Shown: positions 7,904 to 17,471, counted from the first letter of the stretch. The stretch is 64,000 bases of DNA from Polyangium fumosum (GCF_005144585.1 NZ_SSMQ01000018.1:1-64000); one strand, 5' to 3'. Numbers and translations are program-made. Notes: generated from the sequence alone by a model not told the origin.

Positions 7904-9328
7904 CTAAAACAGGACTTCGCGCCGGGCCGACTGCGGCACGCCGCGGGTGTTCTTGTTGCTGCCGAAGACGATGAACGGCTCGTCGCGCGCCGGACCCGTC
8001 AAGCGCTCGTAAATGGCGTCGAGCGAGAGAATGAGGCTCGCGCTGAGCGTGGCGTCGGGGCCATACAAGGGATTGCGCCGCTTGCCGTTGAGGCCAATCT
8101 GCGTACTGGCGTTGCCGTAATCGATCGAAAAACCCCACTCCGCGGCGGGGAAATAGCTCACGCCAACGCCGAAGCTCGTCGTGTACCGCGTCGTCGTGGG
8201 GCTCTCGACGCGGGTCGGGTCGACGCACCCCGTCGAGATCGACACGCACTCGCTCACCTGGGGCTGGTTGAGGAACGAATACTGGAGACCGCCGCTCACG
8301 AAAATCCAGAGCGTGTGGTCGAAGAGCTTCTCATCGAAGAAGAGGAACGCGCCGGTGCGCAAGCTGTTCGTGTCGATCGAGCCACCCGTGAGCTGGTCCG
8401 ACATCGACACGGTCCCCTGGAGCGTCTGCCGCGGCCGCTGGATGTCCGGGTTCGTCGGGACCGTCGCCCGCGTGAACTGGTGATCCCAGCGCACGCTCGC
8501 ACCGACGAGGAAGTTCTTCAAGAACTCCGCGTCCTTGCCCCGCAGCGGGATCTGCCCGAAGAGCGACACGCGCGGCGAGGTCGTCACGTAGACCCCACGA
8601 TCGTACGAGAGCTTCGACGTCGGCAAAAGGACGGTGCCGTTCGCCGCCATGCTGAGCCCCCATTCCTCGTTCGCGCTCTTCCAGAGCGGCTTCGAGAAAA
8701 TGCCCTGAATGGGCAGGTCGCGGAAGAGCGGCTCGCGCTTCGTCGAGGTGAAATCGCTGTTCGTCAGCTCGACGTCGAAGCCGGGCGCCGTCTGCACGCG
8801 GAACGAATACCCGCGCGGCGTGCCGTCGGCGAGCTTCGGCTCGAGGACGAAGTAGTTCAGCACGAGGCCGAAGCCCATCGAGACCTGCTCGCCCTCGCTG
8901 CCGATGTTGTCACGACCGAGCCCGAGCGCCGTCGTCGTCGCGTTCGTACCAAAGTTGAAGTTCGTGCCGCGCCACCGCACGCGCGCCGGGGCCGTCTTGG
9001 GCGTCACGCCCGCATCCGCGCCGGGCCCGGGCGGCGTGAGCGTCGTCGCCTGACCCGGGGCCGGCGGCGGAGGCGGCGGCGGGTTGAGCGGAGTCGTGGT
9101 GTTGCCGGTGAGATAAGGCGGGAGCGCGACGGGCGGCGGCGGCTCGGGCGTCCCGGTCGGCTCCCCCGGAGGCGGAGGCGGAGGCGGCGCGTCCGGGTTC
9201 GGGGAGGGAGGCGGCGCGGGCGCGTCGGCCTGATCCGCGCCCGTGGCCGGTGCCGGCTGCGCCAGCGCCGAGGCCTGCCCGAAGAGCCCCACGCCGAGGG
9301 CAAAGACGATCCCGAGACGATGCTTCAT
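7904..9328 (-). CDS. Proline-rich putative outer-membrane beta-barrel protein
   Basis: The product is 474 aa. It has a Sec signal peptide (GIVFALGVGLFGQASALAQ), then about 100 residues very rich in Pro/Ala with runs of 7 prolines, probably a periplasmic linker. The rest alternates hydrophobic and polar residues in beta-strand fashion (FGLVLNYFVLEPK, GAFLFFDEKLFDHTLWIFVSGGLQYSF, FGVGVSYFPAAEWGFSIDYG). The C-terminus is not a classical terminal-Phe barrel signature except for the final residue F. The start at 9328 has GGAG 9 nt upstream. No named family is recognised; it resembles the poorly described myxobacterial porin-like hypothetical proteins. It is transcribed alone. Confidence 0.65.
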   Translation of the reverse strand: MKHRLGIVFALGVGLFGQASALAQPAPATGADQADAPAPPPSPNPDAPPPPPPPGEPTGTPEPPPPVALPPYLTGNTTTPLNPPPPPPPAPGQATTLTPPGPGADAGVTPKTAPARVRWRGTNFNFGTNATTTALGLGRDNIGSEGEQVSMGFGLVLNYFVLEPKLADGTPRGYSFRVQTAPGFDVELTNSDFTSTKREPLFRDLPIQGIFSKPLWKSANEEWGLSMAANGTVLLPTSKLSYDRGVYVTTSPRVSLFGQIPLRGKDAEFLKNFLVGASVRWDHQFTRATVPTNPDIQRPRQTLQGTVSMSDQLTGGSIDTNSLRTGAFLFFDEKLFDHTLWIFVSGGLQYSFLNQPQVSECVSISTGCVDPTRVESPTTTRYTTSFGVGVSYFPAAEWGFSIDYGNASTQIGLNGKRRNPLYGPDATLSASLILSLDAIYERLTGPARDEPFIVFGSNKNTRGVPQSARREVLF

Positions 9329-9649
9329 GCCGTGCTTCTCCACGATCTACCGAGCGCCCTCGCCGCCGGTGCCGACGCCCCGAGGGACTCGGTTGCGTCT
9401 CACACCTGGCCCCCGGCGTCAATGACAGGGGGAGGAGGACCGACAGAACCAAGGCAGGAACCGTACCTAGCTCGAAGGAGCCACGATCCACGTGTTTTGC
9501 CGCGAAAACGGCGCCGGGGTCGGGAGCGGGGGCGGGGGATCGTTACGGTCTTGACGAGGGGAGCCGTCGCGATGCTGACGAGCCAGGGAAGGGCGGGCGG
9601 GGGGCGAGAAGGATGGGCGGAGGCGCGGCGTGGGCAGGCTCGCCGGACG
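9329..9649. other. 321-bp intergenic stretch
   Basis: This stretch separates two minus-strand genes and must hold the promoter of the proline-rich barrel gene. A possible minus-strand -35 (TTGACG, around 9418-9423) is visible, but no convincing -10 is at the right distance. No small gene, hairpin or repeat is supported. Confidence 0.4.
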
Positions 9650-10756
9650 TCAGCAGGGGCAGAGGAAGTAGGGGACCGAGACGCTGCGGACCGCGAAGCC
9701 GCTCGGGCCCTTGCGAAGGACCGATTGGTAGCCGAGCAACGAGGGCGACCCGTCACGATCGAGGTGGACGAGGGTGCTCGGGAGGAAGTCGTCCGCGCCC
9801 TCGTATAGCTTCACGAATCGGGCGTCCTTGGTGGACCCGCCTTCGAGCTTCCAGAGCGCCGTGAGTTTCCCGCGGAACTCGCTGCAAACCTCGCCGGCGT
9901 CGGCGTCGAGCCACACGTACGTCGCGCCCTCGCCCGAAAATACCTTTACGGTGGGGGTCGCGCCGTTGTGCTGCTCCCAGGGGACGTCGGGCGTCTGAAT
10001 GCCCGAGCCCTGGTACGCCTCGTCGATCTCGGCATACCCCGCGAGGTTTCGCATCTCCGCGGCGGCGCGCGTCGCGAGCGCGGTCGGCGCGTCCTTCACC
10101 GTAAACGGGCGCGCCAGGGGGAAATCCCGATCCCGAGCGAACATCGCGTCCTTGCAATCGCCCTGCACGTCGCCGAGTTCCGCGACGAGCGAACGGCCGC
10201 CCTCGGCCATGCTCCACGCCTCCTCGGCGATCTGCTCGGCATTCGCGGGCGGGATCGGCGTCCCGTCGTAATCCTCGCCCTTCCATTGCTGACGCACGTT
10301 GTACTCCGGCTCCACCCGGCTGATCAGGCTGATCGGGCCGAGCTTGCCCTCGCACACGGCGCCCGGAGGGCCATAGAGGCGGACCGGTGTCCCGATGCGC
10401 CGGACGAGCGACGCCGGGAGCGTGGTGGGCACGATTTCGCGGCGCGTGACGACGGGAGATTCGTCGGAGACGAGGGTCGGCGCGCCCTGGGCCCAGCGAT
10501 CGACGTCCGGGCTGGCGTCGAGGACGACGTACGTCTTCCCGTGCTCGACGAGGACGTGTGCAAAAAGGCTGGGATCGATGTCGCCCGGCATTCCGGGCGC
10601 TTTTTCGGTACCAGGCGCCGAGGGCGCGGGCGCGGGAGCGGGCAACACGACGGCGGAGGGCTCGACGCTGGGGATTTTGACGAGGGCCTCGCGCTTCGAG
10701 CAACCGACGGCGGACACGACGATCAGAAGAGCAGCGAGAGCGGAACCGAGACGCAT
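9650..10756 (-). CDS. Hypothetical lipoprotein
   Basis: The product is 368 aa. The N-terminus MRLGSALAALLIVVSAVGC is a lipoprotein signal (lipobox SAVGC), followed by a Pro/Ala linker and a globular region without membrane segments. Several cysteines are spread out (VCEGK, GDCKD, VCSEF and the final CPC), suggesting disulfides in the periplasm. Two stretches look related to each other (KTYVVLDASPDVDRW and ATYVWLDADAGEVC), hinting at an internal duplication. I recognise no domain. The start at 10756 is preferred over 10774 because it places the charged n-region directly before the hydrophobic core. No operon partner is evident. Confidence 0.65.
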   Translation of the reverse strand: MRLGSALAALLIVVSAVGCSKREALVKIPSVEPSAVVLPAPAPAPSAPGTEKAPGMPGDIDPSLFAHVLVEHGKTYVVLDASPDVDRWAQGAPTLVSDESPVVTRREIVPTTLPASLVRRIGTPVRLYGPPGAVCEGKLGPISLISRVEPEYNVRQQWKGEDYDGTPIPPANAEQIAEEAWSMAEGGRSLVAELGDVQGDCKDAMFARDRDFPLARPFTVKDAPTALATRAAAEMRNLAGYAEIDEAYQGSGIQTPDVPWEQHNGATPTVKVFSGEGATYVWLDADAGEVCSEFRGKLTALWKLEGGSTKDARFVKLYEGADDFLPSTLVHLDRDGSPSLLGYQSVLRKGPSGFAVRSVSVPYFLCPC

Positions 10757-10911
10757 GACGAAGCCTCCGGGCACGGTACTATCAGGATCCGTGCCGGGCT
10801 TCGTTTTCGGCGAAAGTGCGGTGCTCGCAGGATCCCGCCCCCGGGGGCCGTGTCTACCCGTCCACCGGCCGTAGCGACGGCCCCACGGAGGCCCGACCGC
10901 TCACGATCCGC

Positions 10912-12360
10912 TCAAGCCGCCGCGGTTTCCGGCTTGGACTCGGCTTTTTTCGAGGCGGCCCCAGGCGTCCCGGCGGCGGCCTTGGGCTTGGCGTTCCACA
11001 CGCGCGTGGCGAGAAGGAAGCCCACGACGGCGACCGGGAGCATGGCGATCGGCCATGGCTTCCAGCTCGCCGGATCCTTCGCGGCGTCGCCCGAAGGCAG
11101 GATGCGGGCATAAAGGAGCGACTGGAAGCCCGTGCCGAGATACACGAATCCGTCGATGATGCCCGTCGCCACGCCCGCGTTCTTCTTGCCGCCGAAGTCC
11201 ATGCTCGCGGTGCCGGAGAGCATGCCGTGCACGCCGATCACGCAGAGCGACATGAAAACCACGGCCCAGCCCGTGAGGGGGCTGCCGAGCACGACGAGCG
11301 TGACGGCCGTGCCCCCGAGCAGGCCCGCATAAAGGACCGACGCGACCGGGCCGCGCCGCGAGTCGAAGACGTGGTCGGAGATGAGGCCCGCGAAGATGCC
11401 GCCGAGGATCCCGGCCACGCAGAGCAAGACGCCCCAGTTCTCCGAGACGAACCCGTCCTTGAATCCCGTCTTGTCGGCGAAGACGAGGTACCATTTCATG
11501 ACGGCGTTGCGGAGGAAGCCGCTGCAAAACTCGATCGCGATGATGATCCAGATGACCTTCTGGGAAAACATCTTCCGCGCGACCTCGGCGAGCCCGACCT
11601 GCTCGCCCGTGTCGCCGCTCGACGCGTCGGCCGTATCGAAATCGGCAAAACCCGCTTGTCCGGGCGTATCGCGGATCATGAAGGCGTCGAGGATCAAGAA
11701 TCCGACGAGCAGGGCCGCCGGGATCATGAACGCCGCGGTCATGCCCATGGCCTTCGCGATGAAGCGGCTCCAGTCGTAGGCGAAATAGAGGCCGAGCGAG
11801 ATCAGGATGCCGAAGACCCCGCCGAGCACGCCGCGCTCGCGCACGTGGAACCAGGGCGCATTGACCTTGACGATCGAGACGGCGCCGAAGCTCTGGAAAT
11901 ACATGTTCGCCGCGAAGAGCACGGTCATCGCGGTGACGACGGACCCATGCTCCATCTGGCCCGCCTGCGCCCGCATCGTGACCACGCCGAGCAGCGCGTT
12001 CATGAGCGCCGAGCCGCCGGCCGCGATGAGGATCGTCGCGCGGCCGCCCCATCGATCCGTGAGCGGGCCGTTGAGAAGGAAGGCCACGCCGTAAAGGATG
12101 GAGCCTACGCCGTCGATGTCGCCGTACTCCTGCTTCGTCAGGAGCCCGATCTTCTCCAGGAGCGACGCGTTCGCCGAGAGGTTGTAGCGACCGAAGTAGA
12201 GCAGCGCGTACGTGAGCCCGAGGGGGAACCAGTTCAAGAAACGCCTGCGTTTGAAGGCCTCGGAGTGGCCGACGTCGATCTTCGGCAAGCGGCTGACGAC
12301 CACGGCGATCGCCGCGAGCAAGAGCACGATCGGCAGGAGGTTCTTGAGCCAGTCGGGCAT
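10912..12360 (-). CDS. MFS transporter, organophosphate:phosphate antiporter (GlpT/UhpT) type
   Basis: The product is 482 aa with about 12 predicted membrane helices. The segment FNWFPLGLTYALLYFGRYNLS and the loop LTDRWGGR between helices 2 and 3 match the OPA branch of the major facilitator superfamily (GlpT, UhpT, UhpC). A central cytoplasmic loop (about 225-250) is acidic and a Lys/Ala tail closes the protein. The substrate cannot be set from sequence; glycerol-3-phosphate or hexose phosphate is typical of the family. One extra N-terminal hydrophobic segment precedes the family core. It is divergent from the rhomboid gene with 127 bp between starts. No metabolic partner gene is adjacent. 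Confidence 0.8.
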   Translation of the reverse strand: MPDWLKNLLPIVLLLAAIAVVVSRLPKIDVGHSEAFKRRRFLNWFPLGLTYALLYFGRYNLSANASLLEKIGLLTKQEYGDIDGVGSILYGVAFLLNGPLTDRWGGRATILIAAGGSALMNALLGVVTMRAQAGQMEHGSVVTAMTVLFAANMYFQSFGAVSIVKVNAPWFHVRERGVLGGVFGILISLGLYFAYDWSRFIAKAMGMTAAFMIPAALLVGFLILDAFMIRDTPGQAGFADFDTADASSGDTGEQVGLAEVARKMFSQKVIWIIIAIEFCSGFLRNAVMKWYLVFADKTGFKDGFVSENWGVLLCVAGILGGIFAGLISDHVFDSRRGPVASVLYAGLLGGTAVTLVVLGSPLTGWAVVFMSLCVIGVHGMLSGTASMDFGGKKNAGVATGIIDGFVYLGTGFQSLLYARILPSGDAAKDPASWKPWPIAMLPVAVVGFLLATRVWNAKPKAAAGTPGAASKKAESKPETAAA

Positions 12361-12487
12361 GACGCACGCATCCTACCCGAGCCTTCCCCAAGACCGCACG
12401 CGTAAAGCCACGTTGCGGCTCCGCGAAACGCCTGCAACTCTGCGCCGTCCCCGACACCACGAAACGACGCGAGGCGAGGAGCGGCGC

Positions 12488-14209
12488 ATGATGCCCGAGG
12501 AGAGGATCGAGGAGGTGGAGCTCGCGACAGACCCGAGCGTCGTGCGCAGGGACAGGCTCCTCGGCGCGATCTTCGCGGATGATCCGGAGAGCTGCCTCAT
12601 CCAGCACGGCCCCGTCGTGTCCCACGTGGTGACGACGAGCGCGCCGCCGCAGATCCTCCTCCTGCCCACGCGGGATCGTGACGCGATGGACCGGCTGCCG
12701 AAGCTGCTCGCGCAGATCGTGGCCTCCACGCAACAAGCGCCGGTGCCAATGCACGTCGCTGCGGTCGGCGGGGGTCCCGAGATCGTGAACGCGCTGCGTC
12801 GCGCGTCATCGAGCGAGGCGGCGGCGACGAAGCTCGGCTTTCACCACGTGGACGACGCGAGCCGGTACGCGCACGTGGCCGGGCCCAAGCTCGCGCTGCT
12901 CGAACGCGCGAGCGAACAGATCCGCGCGACCGAGCCGCCGACGCCCGAGCGGCTCGAAGAGGCGCTCGTGAAGGGGCGGATCCTGGCGCAACGCGATCGT
13001 CGCGCGGTGTCGCGGCTGCGCGCCGGAACCCCCGTGACGGTCGGGATCATCGCGGTCTGCGCAGTGCTCGGCATGCTCACGTTGCTCTGGCGGCAGAGCA
13101 TGGGGACGACGCAAGCGCTCGTGGCGCTCGGCGCGACGAGCGGGCACGCGGTGAAGAGCGGCGACGTGTGGCGCATCTTCGCCTCGGCGTTCCTCCACGC
13201 GAGCCCGATGCATTTCTTGATGAACATGGTCGCGCTCTGGAGCCTCGGCGTGATGCTCGAGCCGATCCTCGGTTCGCGGCGTTTCCTCGTGCTCTACGGC
13301 CTCTCCGGCCTCGGCGGCGCGCTCGCCACGACGCTGCTCGGCAGCGGGCAGTGGAGCGTCGGCGCGTCGGGCGCGATCTGGGGCCTCATGACGGCGGTGC
13401 TCGCGATCGTCCTCTTCCCGCGCGGCGTCTTGCCGCCGCTCTTCATCACGCGGCTCAAGCAAGGCGCGTGGCGGCCGCTCGTGCCGAACATCCTCATCAG
13501 CTTCTTCCCCGGCGTGGATTACCTCGCGCATTTCGGCGGCGGCATCGTGGGCTTTCTGGCCACGGCGCTGCTGCTCGGCCGCGGGCTCAAGCCCGTCGAG
13601 GAGCGCATCGACGAAGGCGACGTGGAGCCCCGCCCGCGCCCGTTGCTCTCGCTCGCCTCGATGATCGTGGGCGCGGCGATGCTCGCCTCGATCGGCGCGG
13701 GCGTGGCGCTCGGCGGACCGTGGGCGATGAAGAACCCGCCCGCGATGACCCGCACGTCGCTGCCGGGCCTGGGTTTGTCCGTGGAGATGCCCGCGCCGCT
13801 CGCGAAGATGGCCGGGAAGGAGGACCGCGACGGCCTTCAGGTGCTCACGTTCGGTGACCTCGACGCGTCTCCCGTGCTCGTCGAGATCATCGCGGTGGAC
13901 CTGGAGCCGGCGCCGCTCGCCGAGCAGCTCGACGCGTTCGTCGAGGAGATGCGCGTCGCGGCGGACAAGACCGCGCCCGACAAGGCGGTGCGCCTCGACA
14001 AGGCGCGGATCGAGACCGTGGGCGCGCGGAAAGCGGTGCTCGTCGAGCACGAGATGCCGATCGGCGGCGAGTCGTTCACGCTGCGCACGTACTTCGTCGT
14101 CGTGGGCTCACGCGAGCTCATCGTGCGCGGGTACGCGCGCAAGGGCCGGCGGCCCGAGGGGTGGAAGGCGATCGAAGAGAAGGTCGTGGCGTCGTTCGAG
14201 GAGCGCTGA
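12488..14209 (+). CDS. Rhomboid-family intramembrane serine protease with extra domains
   Basis: The product is 573 aa. The central six-helix rhomboid core (about 180-440) has the catalytic serine in GASGAIWG (Ser294), the catalytic histidine in YLAHFGG (His348), and the oxyanion His/Asn in HFLMNM (His242, Asn246). The protein should therefore be an active membrane protease. An N-terminal cytoplasmic domain of about 180 residues (LLLPTRDRDAMDRLPKLL, VGGGPEIVNAL) and a C-terminal domain of about 170 residues after the last helix (VEMPAPL, LRTYFVVVGSRELIVRGYAR) are unusual additions. The C-terminal part resembles the PsbP/DUF1795-like fold that reads user-membrane stress, but that is inference. 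The start at 12488 has GGAG 9 nt upstream. The substrate is unknown. Confidence 0.85.
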   Translation: MMPEERIEEVELATDPSVVRRDRLLGAIFADDPESCLIQHGPVVSHVVTTSAPPQILLLPTRDRDAMDRLPKLLAQIVASTQQAPVPMHVAAVGGGPEIVNALRRASSSEAAATKLGFHHVDDASRYAHVAGPKLALLERASEQIRATEPPTPERLEEALVKGRILAQRDRRAVSRLRAGTPVTVGIIAVCAVLGMLTLLWRQSMGTTQALVALGATSGHAVKSGDVWRIFASAFLHASPMHFLMNMVALWSLGVMLEPILGSRRFLVLYGLSGLGGALATTLLGSGQWSVGASGAIWGLMTAVLAIVLFPRGVLPPLFITRLKQGAWRPLVPNILISFFPGVDYLAHFGGGIVGFLATALLLGRGLKPVEERIDEGDVEPRPRPLLSLASMIVGAAMLASIGAGVALGGPWAMKNPPAMTRTSLPGLGLSVEMPAPLAKMAGKEDRDGLQVLTFGDLDASPVLVEIIAVDLEPAPLAEQLDAFVEEMRVAADKTAPDKAVRLDKARIETVGARKAVLVEHEMPIGGESFTLRTYFVVVGSRELIVRGYARKGRRPEGWKAIEEKVVASFEER

Positions 14210-14215
14210 GGGGCT

Positions 14216-15268
14216 TCAGGGTCCCACGAATTTCGGATCCTCGATCGCCTCGGCGCTGCACGCGCTCGGCGCCGTCACCGGGTTGCATCGCGACGGCGCG
14301 CCGTCTGGGATCTCGACCCAGTACTCGGCCGCCGGGACCTTCGCGGGGAAGTCCGTCGAGACGAACTGCGCGCCGCTCGCGATCGCAGCTTCTCGCTCGA
14401 CCGTGCTGCCCGTCTCGATCACCGCGCCCGGGTCCCCGTCGGCGCGCGTGCGCACGAGCATGTTCGCGGCGAGCGCCTCGGCGATGACGGACGCCTCGCC
14501 GAGGGGGTTGTTGAGGATCGCGATCGCGGCCCACGGATCCGCGGGGGAGGCGTTCGCGAAGAGGATCCGGCCCGCGAGGCTCGTATGGTTTTTCGTGTAC
14601 GCTCTCCGCGCATCACCGGCGTCGTCCAGCGTGAAGAGCACGTGCCCGCGGACCTCTCCGAGCGTCGGCCAGCCCTTGGAGAGGACCGCTTCCCGCAGCG
14701 TGGCCGCGTCGCCCTGGACCTCGTCCGGCACGAGGATCCGATCGTCCGGCCAAACGCGGAGGATCTCCTCGTGCAAGGCGGCGAAATACGTCTCCGCCCC
14801 GGCCTCGTCGGCCGGCACGGCATCCTTGATCTCGAATTGCACGACGATCGGGTGGTGCGCCCGATGCGCGTCGGACCAGTCTTTCAAGACCCGCAGGCAA
14901 TCCGTGAGCTTCCTGCACGTCGTCTGCTCATCGAGGACCGGCAGGTGATACACCTCGAACGCTTCGAGATCGAAGTTGTACCGCAGATCCAGCTCGACGT
15001 GCCGTACGCCCTGCGCGCCGAGCTGCACGTCGAGCGGCGCGTGCGTGTAGCGCCACTCGCCGACGGTGTTGCCTTCGGTCTCGATGTGGTAGCTGTTGTG
15101 CGTCGATTTCGTCTGCAGGTGGTGCAGCCTGAGCACGTCGTCGAGCGGATAATCGAACTTCGGCGGCGGATCCGGGGGTTTGACCTCCGCGGGATCCCCC
15201 CCGCCGCCGCACCCGACGAGCGCGGCGGCGAGGACGAGGCCCAGCGCCGCCCGAAAGCAGAGAGACAT
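14216..15268 (-). CDS. Secreted lipoprotein phospholipase C, calcium-dependent PI-PLC type
   Basis: The product is 350 aa with a lipoprotein signal (ALVGC, Cys20). The PI-PLC TIM barrel begins with the catalytic motif THNSYH (His57), then GVRHVELDLRY with the acidic metal-ligand positions and VYHLPVLDEQTTC carrying the second catalytic histidine (His108). The segment HHPIVVQFEIKDA is also typical of this branch. These are hallmarks of the Ca2+-dependent bacterial PI-PLC C1 family, which cleaves phosphatidylinositol or GPI-type lipids. Bacteria seldom make these lipids in bulk, so the target may be prey or host membranes. An AAAAGG site lies 8 nt before the start. It is 17 bp downstream of the PNGase F-like gene, so the two are probably co-transcribed. 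Confidence 0.88.
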   Translation of the reverse strand: MSLCFRAALGLVLAAALVGCGGGGDPAEVKPPDPPPKFDYPLDDVLRLHHLQTKSTHNSYHIETEGNTVGEWRYTHAPLDVQLGAQGVRHVELDLRYNFDLEAFEVYHLPVLDEQTTCRKLTDCLRVLKDWSDAHRAHHPIVVQFEIKDAVPADEAGAETYFAALHEEILRVWPDDRILVPDEVQGDAATLREAVLSKGWPTLGEVRGHVLFTLDDAGDARRAYTKNHTSLAGRILFANASPADPWAAIAILNNPLGEASVIAEALAANMLVRTRADGDPGAVIETGSTVEREAAIASGAQFVSTDFPAKVPAAEYWVEIPDGAPSRCNPVTAPSACSAEAIEDPKFVGP

Positions 15269-15285
15269 CGGAGACACCTTTTGGC

Positions 15286-16458
15286 TCAAGGTCCGTAGGC
15301 GAAATACGTGGCGCTCGCGGCCCAGTTCCCGCCCGACGCGACCGTGTTGATCACCCACTGGAACGAATGCGTCCCGGGTTTTCCGAGCTCGGGTGTCTCC
15401 CACACCTTCGGCGCCGTCATGCTCCCCGGGCACCAGTTCGCCCGCGGGGCCTTCACGCTCGAAATGGCGCCGCAGGGGTTTTCGAGGCAATACGTAAAAC
15501 TGTTTCCGCTCGGCCAGGTGTGCGTCGTCTCCGTACAAAGCTCCTTGCAGTCCGTCCGCCAGGGCTTCCACGTGTCGATCACCGCGCCGTCGATCGAGAC
15601 CGTATGCGTGCGGTTGCAGAACTCCTCGGCGGGCCCGATGCAACCCGACCCGGCGCTGCCGCCTCCGTGCCCGCTCGTGCGGAACTCCATCTTGCCCGCC
15701 ACCGCGCCCTCGGGCGCCTCGAAGTCGAGCGCGCCCGGCCCCTCCACCGTCGTCTGCGACCCGTAATAGAGCGATTTGACCGCGAGCACGTTCCGCGGCG
15801 GCGCGCCCGGCACCATTTCGAGCTTCGCCGTCACGTTCCAGCCGCCGTTCGACCCCGAGACCATGCCCGCGCCATCCGAATAGGTCGTGATGTGCGCGCG
15901 CATCCGGTGCGCGCCCGGCAGGCCGTTCGCCACGTCCGTGACGTCGATTTCGAGGTGCAGCGGCCCGCCGAACGGCGTGATCGCGTGCATCAGCTCGAGC
16001 CCCGGCGGCTCCGTCGCCGGATCCATCGGATCATCGATCGAGATGTCGAAATTGCGATCGAACGCGTCGCAATCGGCCGGCCAGTTCTGCCCGGCGGGCG
16101 GCGGGTTGTCGACCCACTTGTCGAACGGATAACAGGTGCTCGCGAGGTCGACGACGAGCTTTGCGCTCGCGAACGGGCCGTCCTTGAAATCGATGTCCGT
16201 GAACACCGTCTGGAAATTCGGCTGGTTTCCGTCGCTCGTGATGCGCGTGTCGTCGAATGCGGCGATCGTGTACGGATCCGCGTAGGAGGGGCCTCCGCCG
16301 CCGCCCTGGCCGCCGCCGCCGCCGCTGCCGCCCGAGCCGCCGCTCGCGCCTTGCCCGCCTGCGCCGCCCTGGCTGCCCGAGCCATCCCCGCACCCCACAA
16401 GCAAAAGCGCGCCAAGCAAAGCAGCCCAGCCCACGCGCACGGACGGCACGTTCCTCAT
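15286..16458 (-). CDS. Peptide-N-glycosidase F-like lipoprotein
   Basis: The product is 390 aa: a lipoprotein signal (LLVGC, Cys23), a Gly/Ser linker (about 27-56), then two jelly-roll domains as in PNGase F (N-glycanase N and C domains). PNGase F removes whole N-glycans from glycoproteins. Counterparts of all three catalytic acids are visible: Asp134 (CDAFDRN, compare CDEWDRY), Glu170 (LEIDVTD, identical to PNGase F) and Glu278 or 279 (AEEFCNRTHT, compare AEWCFRTHT). The conserved NWCPG (341-345) is also present. The start at 16458 was chosen over 16488 for its signal peptide. It precedes the PI-PLC gene on the same strand. Both suit degradation of eukaryotic surface material or scavenging of glycoproteins. 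Confidence 0.85.
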   Translation of the reverse strand: MRNVPSVRVGWAALLGALLLVGCGDGSGSQGGAGGQGASGGSGGSGGGGGQGGGGGPSYADPYTIAAFDDTRITSDGNQPNFQTVFTDIDFKDGPFASAKLVVDLASTCYPFDKWVDNPPPAGQNWPADCDAFDRNFDISIDDPMDPATEPPGLELMHAITPFGGPLHLEIDVTDVANGLPGAHRMRAHITTYSDGAGMVSGSNGGWNVTAKLEMVPGAPPRNVLAVKSLYYGSQTTVEGPGALDFEAPEGAVAGKMEFRTSGHGGGSAGSGCIGPAEEFCNRTHTVSIDGAVIDTWKPWRTDCKELCTETTHTWPSGNSFTYCLENPCGAISSVKAPRANWCPGSMTAPKVWETPELGKPGTHSFQWVINTVASGGNWAASATYFAYGP

Positions 16459-16558
16459 CAAACACCTCCACGGGCGAGCGTACCGCAAGGTCGAACCCGG
16501 CCGCCAGCCACAATCCCCCCTCCCCCATCTGCGCTGCCGGCGCTAAAGAGCCGAGCCG

Positions 16559-17461
16559 ATGAAAATCATCAAGGTCCAGGACGACAGACAACGCCGTCAT
16601 ATTTTCACAGCCCCGCCGAGGCGCGTCGTCTCGCTCGTCCCGAGCGATACCTACTCGGTCATCCGGCTCGGCGCCAAAGACCGCCTGGTCGGGAGAACCC
16701 GCTTTTGCATCGCGCCCGAGGGCGAAGTCGAGACGATCGAGGACGTCGGCGGCACGAAAGACGTCGACGTCGACAAGCTCCTCGCGCTCGAACCCGACCT
16801 CGTGATCGCGAACCAGGAAGAGAACACCCGCTCGCAGATCGAGCGCCTCGACGCGGCCGGCGTCGCCGTCTTCGTCTCGTTCCCGAGGCGCGTCGCCGAC
16901 GGAATCGCGCACCTCGCTCGCCTCGCCCTCGCGCTCGGGCTCGAACGCGACGACACGGCCCGCGCGCTCCTCGCATCGGCCTACCACGCGCACCGCGAAG
17001 CCGAGAAGCACCGCGGCGAGCGCGTCCCCGTCCGCGCGTTCGTCCCCATCTGGATGGATCCGCTCATGACCGTGCACGAGGAGACGTTCATCTCCGACAT
17101 GATGGATCTCGTTGGTGCGCAAAACATCTTCGCAGACCGGCGGCGCCGCTACCCGCTCGCGGCGGATCTCGGCAAAGCCGCGCCGCTCCCGCCCGAACGC
17201 GTGGGCAGCCGGGACACGCGATATCCACGGGTCACGCTGGACGAGGTCGTCGCGCGGCAGCCCGAGGTGGTCCTCTTGCCCGACGAGCCGCATGCGTTCA
17301 CGGAGGCCGACGCCGACGTCTTCCGCAAGCTCGACATCCCCGCCGCGAAGACGGGCCGCGTGCTCCTCTGCAACGGCAAGGACCTCATGTGGTACGGCGC
17401 GCGCAGCGTCGAGGGCTTCGATCGGCTCAGGCGTCTGGTGAACGGCAACGAATTGGAGTAG
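16559..17461 (+). CDS. Helical-backbone metal receptor (BtuF-like fold) without signal peptide
   Basis: The product is 300 aa. It has the periplasmic-binding fold of cobalamin/siderophore receptors: RVVSLVPSDTYSVIRLGA, then VGGTKDVDVDKLLALEPDLVIANQEE, then GAQNIFAD and PEVVLLPDEPHAF. Unlike BtuF it lacks a signal peptide or lipobox, starting MKIIKVQDD, so it should stay in the cytoplasm. No ABC permease or ATPase is nearby. It lies 10 bp upstream of the acyl carrier protein gene and on the same strand, so it belongs to the ACP/FAAL operon. Its role there is unknown; it may bind a cofactor or a small-molecule product. The fold assignment is firm, the function is not. Confidence 0.75.
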   Translation: MKIIKVQDDRQRRHIFTAPPRRVVSLVPSDTYSVIRLGAKDRLVGRTRFCIAPEGEVETIEDVGGTKDVDVDKLLALEPDLVIANQEENTRSQIERLDAAGVAVFVSFPRRVADGIAHLARLALALGLERDDTARALLASAYHAHREAEKHRGERVPVRAFVPIWMDPLMTVHEETFISDMMDLVGAQNIFADRRRRYPLAADLGKAAPLPPERVGSRDTRYPRVTLDEVVARQPEVVLLPDEPHAFTEADADVFRKLDIPAAKTGRVLLCNGKDLMWYGARSVEGFDRLRRLVNGNELE

Positions 17462-17471
17462 GAAGCGCCCC

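Noticed and set aside
16559-17461. Periplasmic cobalamin-binding protein of an ABC importer
   Set aside because: No signal peptide, no permease or ATPase nearby, and it is in an operon with ACP/FAAL. Kept as fold only.
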